DNA from: Gymnodinialimonas sp. 202GB13-11
GTDB taxonomy: Bacteria; Pseudomonadota; Alphaproteobacteria; Rhodobacterales; Rhodobacteraceae
Direction: 5' to 3'
Length of the DNA stretch: 64,000 nt
Assembly (NCBI RefSeq): GCF_040932485.1
Contig: NZ_JBFRBH010000001.1
Coordinates: 2,964,212 to 3,028,211 of the forward strand
The notes beneath the pieces were generated by a model. That model ran no database searches. It was not told where the DNA came from and was given only the letters and a program-made list of their open reading frames with translations. Both the position numbers and the translations under genes were made by a program. Numbering within the stretch: the first letter of the stretch is position 1; each line of letters starts with the position of its first letter. Below, piece by piece: positions 63,085 to 64,000 of the stretch.

Positions 63085-63542
63085 TCCGTCGCCTGGGCGC
63101 AATCGCGGCTGCGGCGCTGATCATCGGCGCCCCGGCAGCATTGGCCCAGGATGAACAGGTCTGCTCCAGCACAGGTGCCGCCGCCACCGATGAAAGCTAC
63201 ACCACCTTCGCCGCTCAGGCCTTCCTGAACAGCGAATGGGGCCAACCGGATGAGACCATTGCCACGGTCACACCCGGCGACCATGAACGCATCATCACTG
63301 AAGGCGAAGATCCCACACTTTACCCCGGTGCGTTTGTCAAAACCTCCTCTGGGCGCATGTTGCATGTCACCACGTTCGGCGATGTGCAGGGCGGCGGTCT
63401 GATCCCCTACCATCGCGTGGGTGTTGTCAGGTCCGCCGATGTGCAGGGTATCCTTGCGCTGACAGCCTGTGGCGAGGTCTATTTTCACACCTGGACGCAG
63501 CCGAGCTTCCTTTCGCAATTCACTTGGCCGGAGCCGGGCTGA
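63081..63542 (+). CDS. Unknown exported protein coupled to the NYN gene
   Basis: This 153-aa protein has a signal peptide (MIRRLGAIAAAALIIGAPAA, cleavage near LAQ) and a mature domain with two Cys (QVCSSTG and TACGEVYF). The ATGA overlap with the NYN gene indicates coupled translation. The family is not recognised; a periplasmic location is likely. Confidence 0.7.
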   Translation: MIRRLGAIAAAALIIGAPAALAQDEQVCSSTGAAATDESYTTFAAQAFLNSEWGQPDETIATVTPGDHERIITEGEDPTLYPGAFVKTSSGRMLHVTTFGDVQGGGLIPYHRVGVVRSADVQGILALTACGEVYFHTWTQPSFLSQFTWPEPG

Positions 63543-63550
63543 CCGACCAC

Positions 63551-64000
63551 TCAGGGCTTCGCCCCCAACGCGACCAAACCCAAGCCTGTCAACACCAACG
63601 CCCCGCCCGACGCGCATGTCCGCACGATGTTAAAGGTCTGCCATCTGGGTGAATATTCAGTCCAGATCGCGCGCGCAGCTTCGACATCAGTAGGCACCAC
63701 CACCTCAGCCAAAGCCTCGTTCATCGGCACGTTGACCATCATGGTCAGGACCAACCCGCCAACTAGATAGAGCACACCGGCAACGGCAAAGATCCGGCCC
63801 GCGCGCCTGTTGCCAGCGCCATACGCCAAGGCCCCCGTCACAAACAGGGCAAAGGGCGTGCCAAAGAAAGCCGGTGCAAATACCGCGTTTCGCACGCTCG
63901 CATTCATCCCCTGCATCGCCTCGATCGCCACGCGCGGATCAATTGCGTCCAGCCCCCACATGGTCGAACAAACCCAGGCGTAGAAAAACCCGAAAATCGC
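63551..64000 (-). CDS. DUF1772 (anthrone oxygenase-like) membrane protein, N-terminal part cut
   Basis: The visible part (149 codons to the stop) has four hydrophobic segments and the DUF1772 pattern: WGLDAIDPRVAIEAMQGMNA, FFGTPFALFVTGALAYGAG and VNVPMNEALAEVVVP. The frame stays open to 64000; the 13 codons upstream of the ATG at 63961 read GFFYAWVCSTMW at their end, as in the family, so the gene begins outside the window. The role is unknown, perhaps an oxygenase-like membrane enzyme. Confidence 0.8.
   Translation of the reverse strand, partial: AIFGFFYAWVCSTMWGLDAIDPRVAIEAMQGMNASVRNAVFAPAFFGTPFALFVTGALAYGAGNRRAGRIFAVAGVLYLVGGLVLTMMVNVPMNEALAEVVVPTDVEAARAIWTEYSPRWQTFNIVRTCASGGALVLTGLGLVALGAKP

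Overview
This window comes from an alphaproteobacterium, most likely a Rhodobacterales / Roseobacter-group member. The sequence is GC-rich. It carries families typical of that group (DUF6473, DUF1491, a short HprK, a ChvI-ChvG-HprK-RapZ-EIIA-HPr string, PduO-type cobalamin adenosyltransferase beside a HIG1 protein) and a probable methylsuccinyl-CoA dehydrogenase. I see no prophage, transposase or CRISPR array. The taxonomic placement is an inference from gene content.

Region 1 (1-27912, nearly all minus strand) is the classic transcription-translation supercluster. Read 5' to 3' on the minus strand it runs tuf, tRNA-Trp, secE, nusG, rplK, rplA, rplJ, rplL, rpoB, rpoC, rpsL, rpsG, fusA, tuf. 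The ancestral order is intact, but other genes have been inserted at many joints: a 394-aa unknown gene between nusG and rplK, two unknown genes between rplA and rplJ, a 90-aa membrane or secreted ORF exactly between rpoB and rpoC, a VOC/DUF1801 pair plus a putative rhamnosyltransferase-exporter-rhamnosyltransferase operon between rpoC and rpsL, and several exported proteins around the tRNA. Promoters with 17-bp spacers are visible before rpsL and secE. Terminators or attenuators lie after rpoC, between rplL and rpoB, and after tuf. The two tuf copies are almost identical where both are visible.

Region 2 (28000-40900) is mixed housekeeping: two lipoproteins, parC, an SH3 protein, an SDR, HIG1 plus cobalamin adenosyltransferase followed by a 47-bp tandem repeat, an unknown CxCxxC protein, a hemolysin III-like membrane protein, etfB-etfA, a DUF6473 protein, 3-hydroxybutyryl-CoA dehydrogenase and an acyltransferase.

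Region 3 (40885-50670) couples envelope/acid sensing, nitrogen-type PTS and central carbon metabolism. The minus-strand operon chvI-chvG-hprK-rapZ-EIIA-ptsH faces pckA across a 369-bp regulatory region. A TauE/SafE transporter and mcd of the ethylmalonyl-CoA pathway follow.

Region 4 (50700-64000) holds an NAD(P)-dependent reductase behind a perfect 15-bp inverted repeat, thpR, recO, and the conserved alphaproteobacterial string folK / rpoZ-rsh-DUF2062-pdxJ-acpS-(exported protein)-lepB-rnc-era-DUF1491. An NYN-domain protein, an exported protein and a truncated DUF1772 gene end the window.
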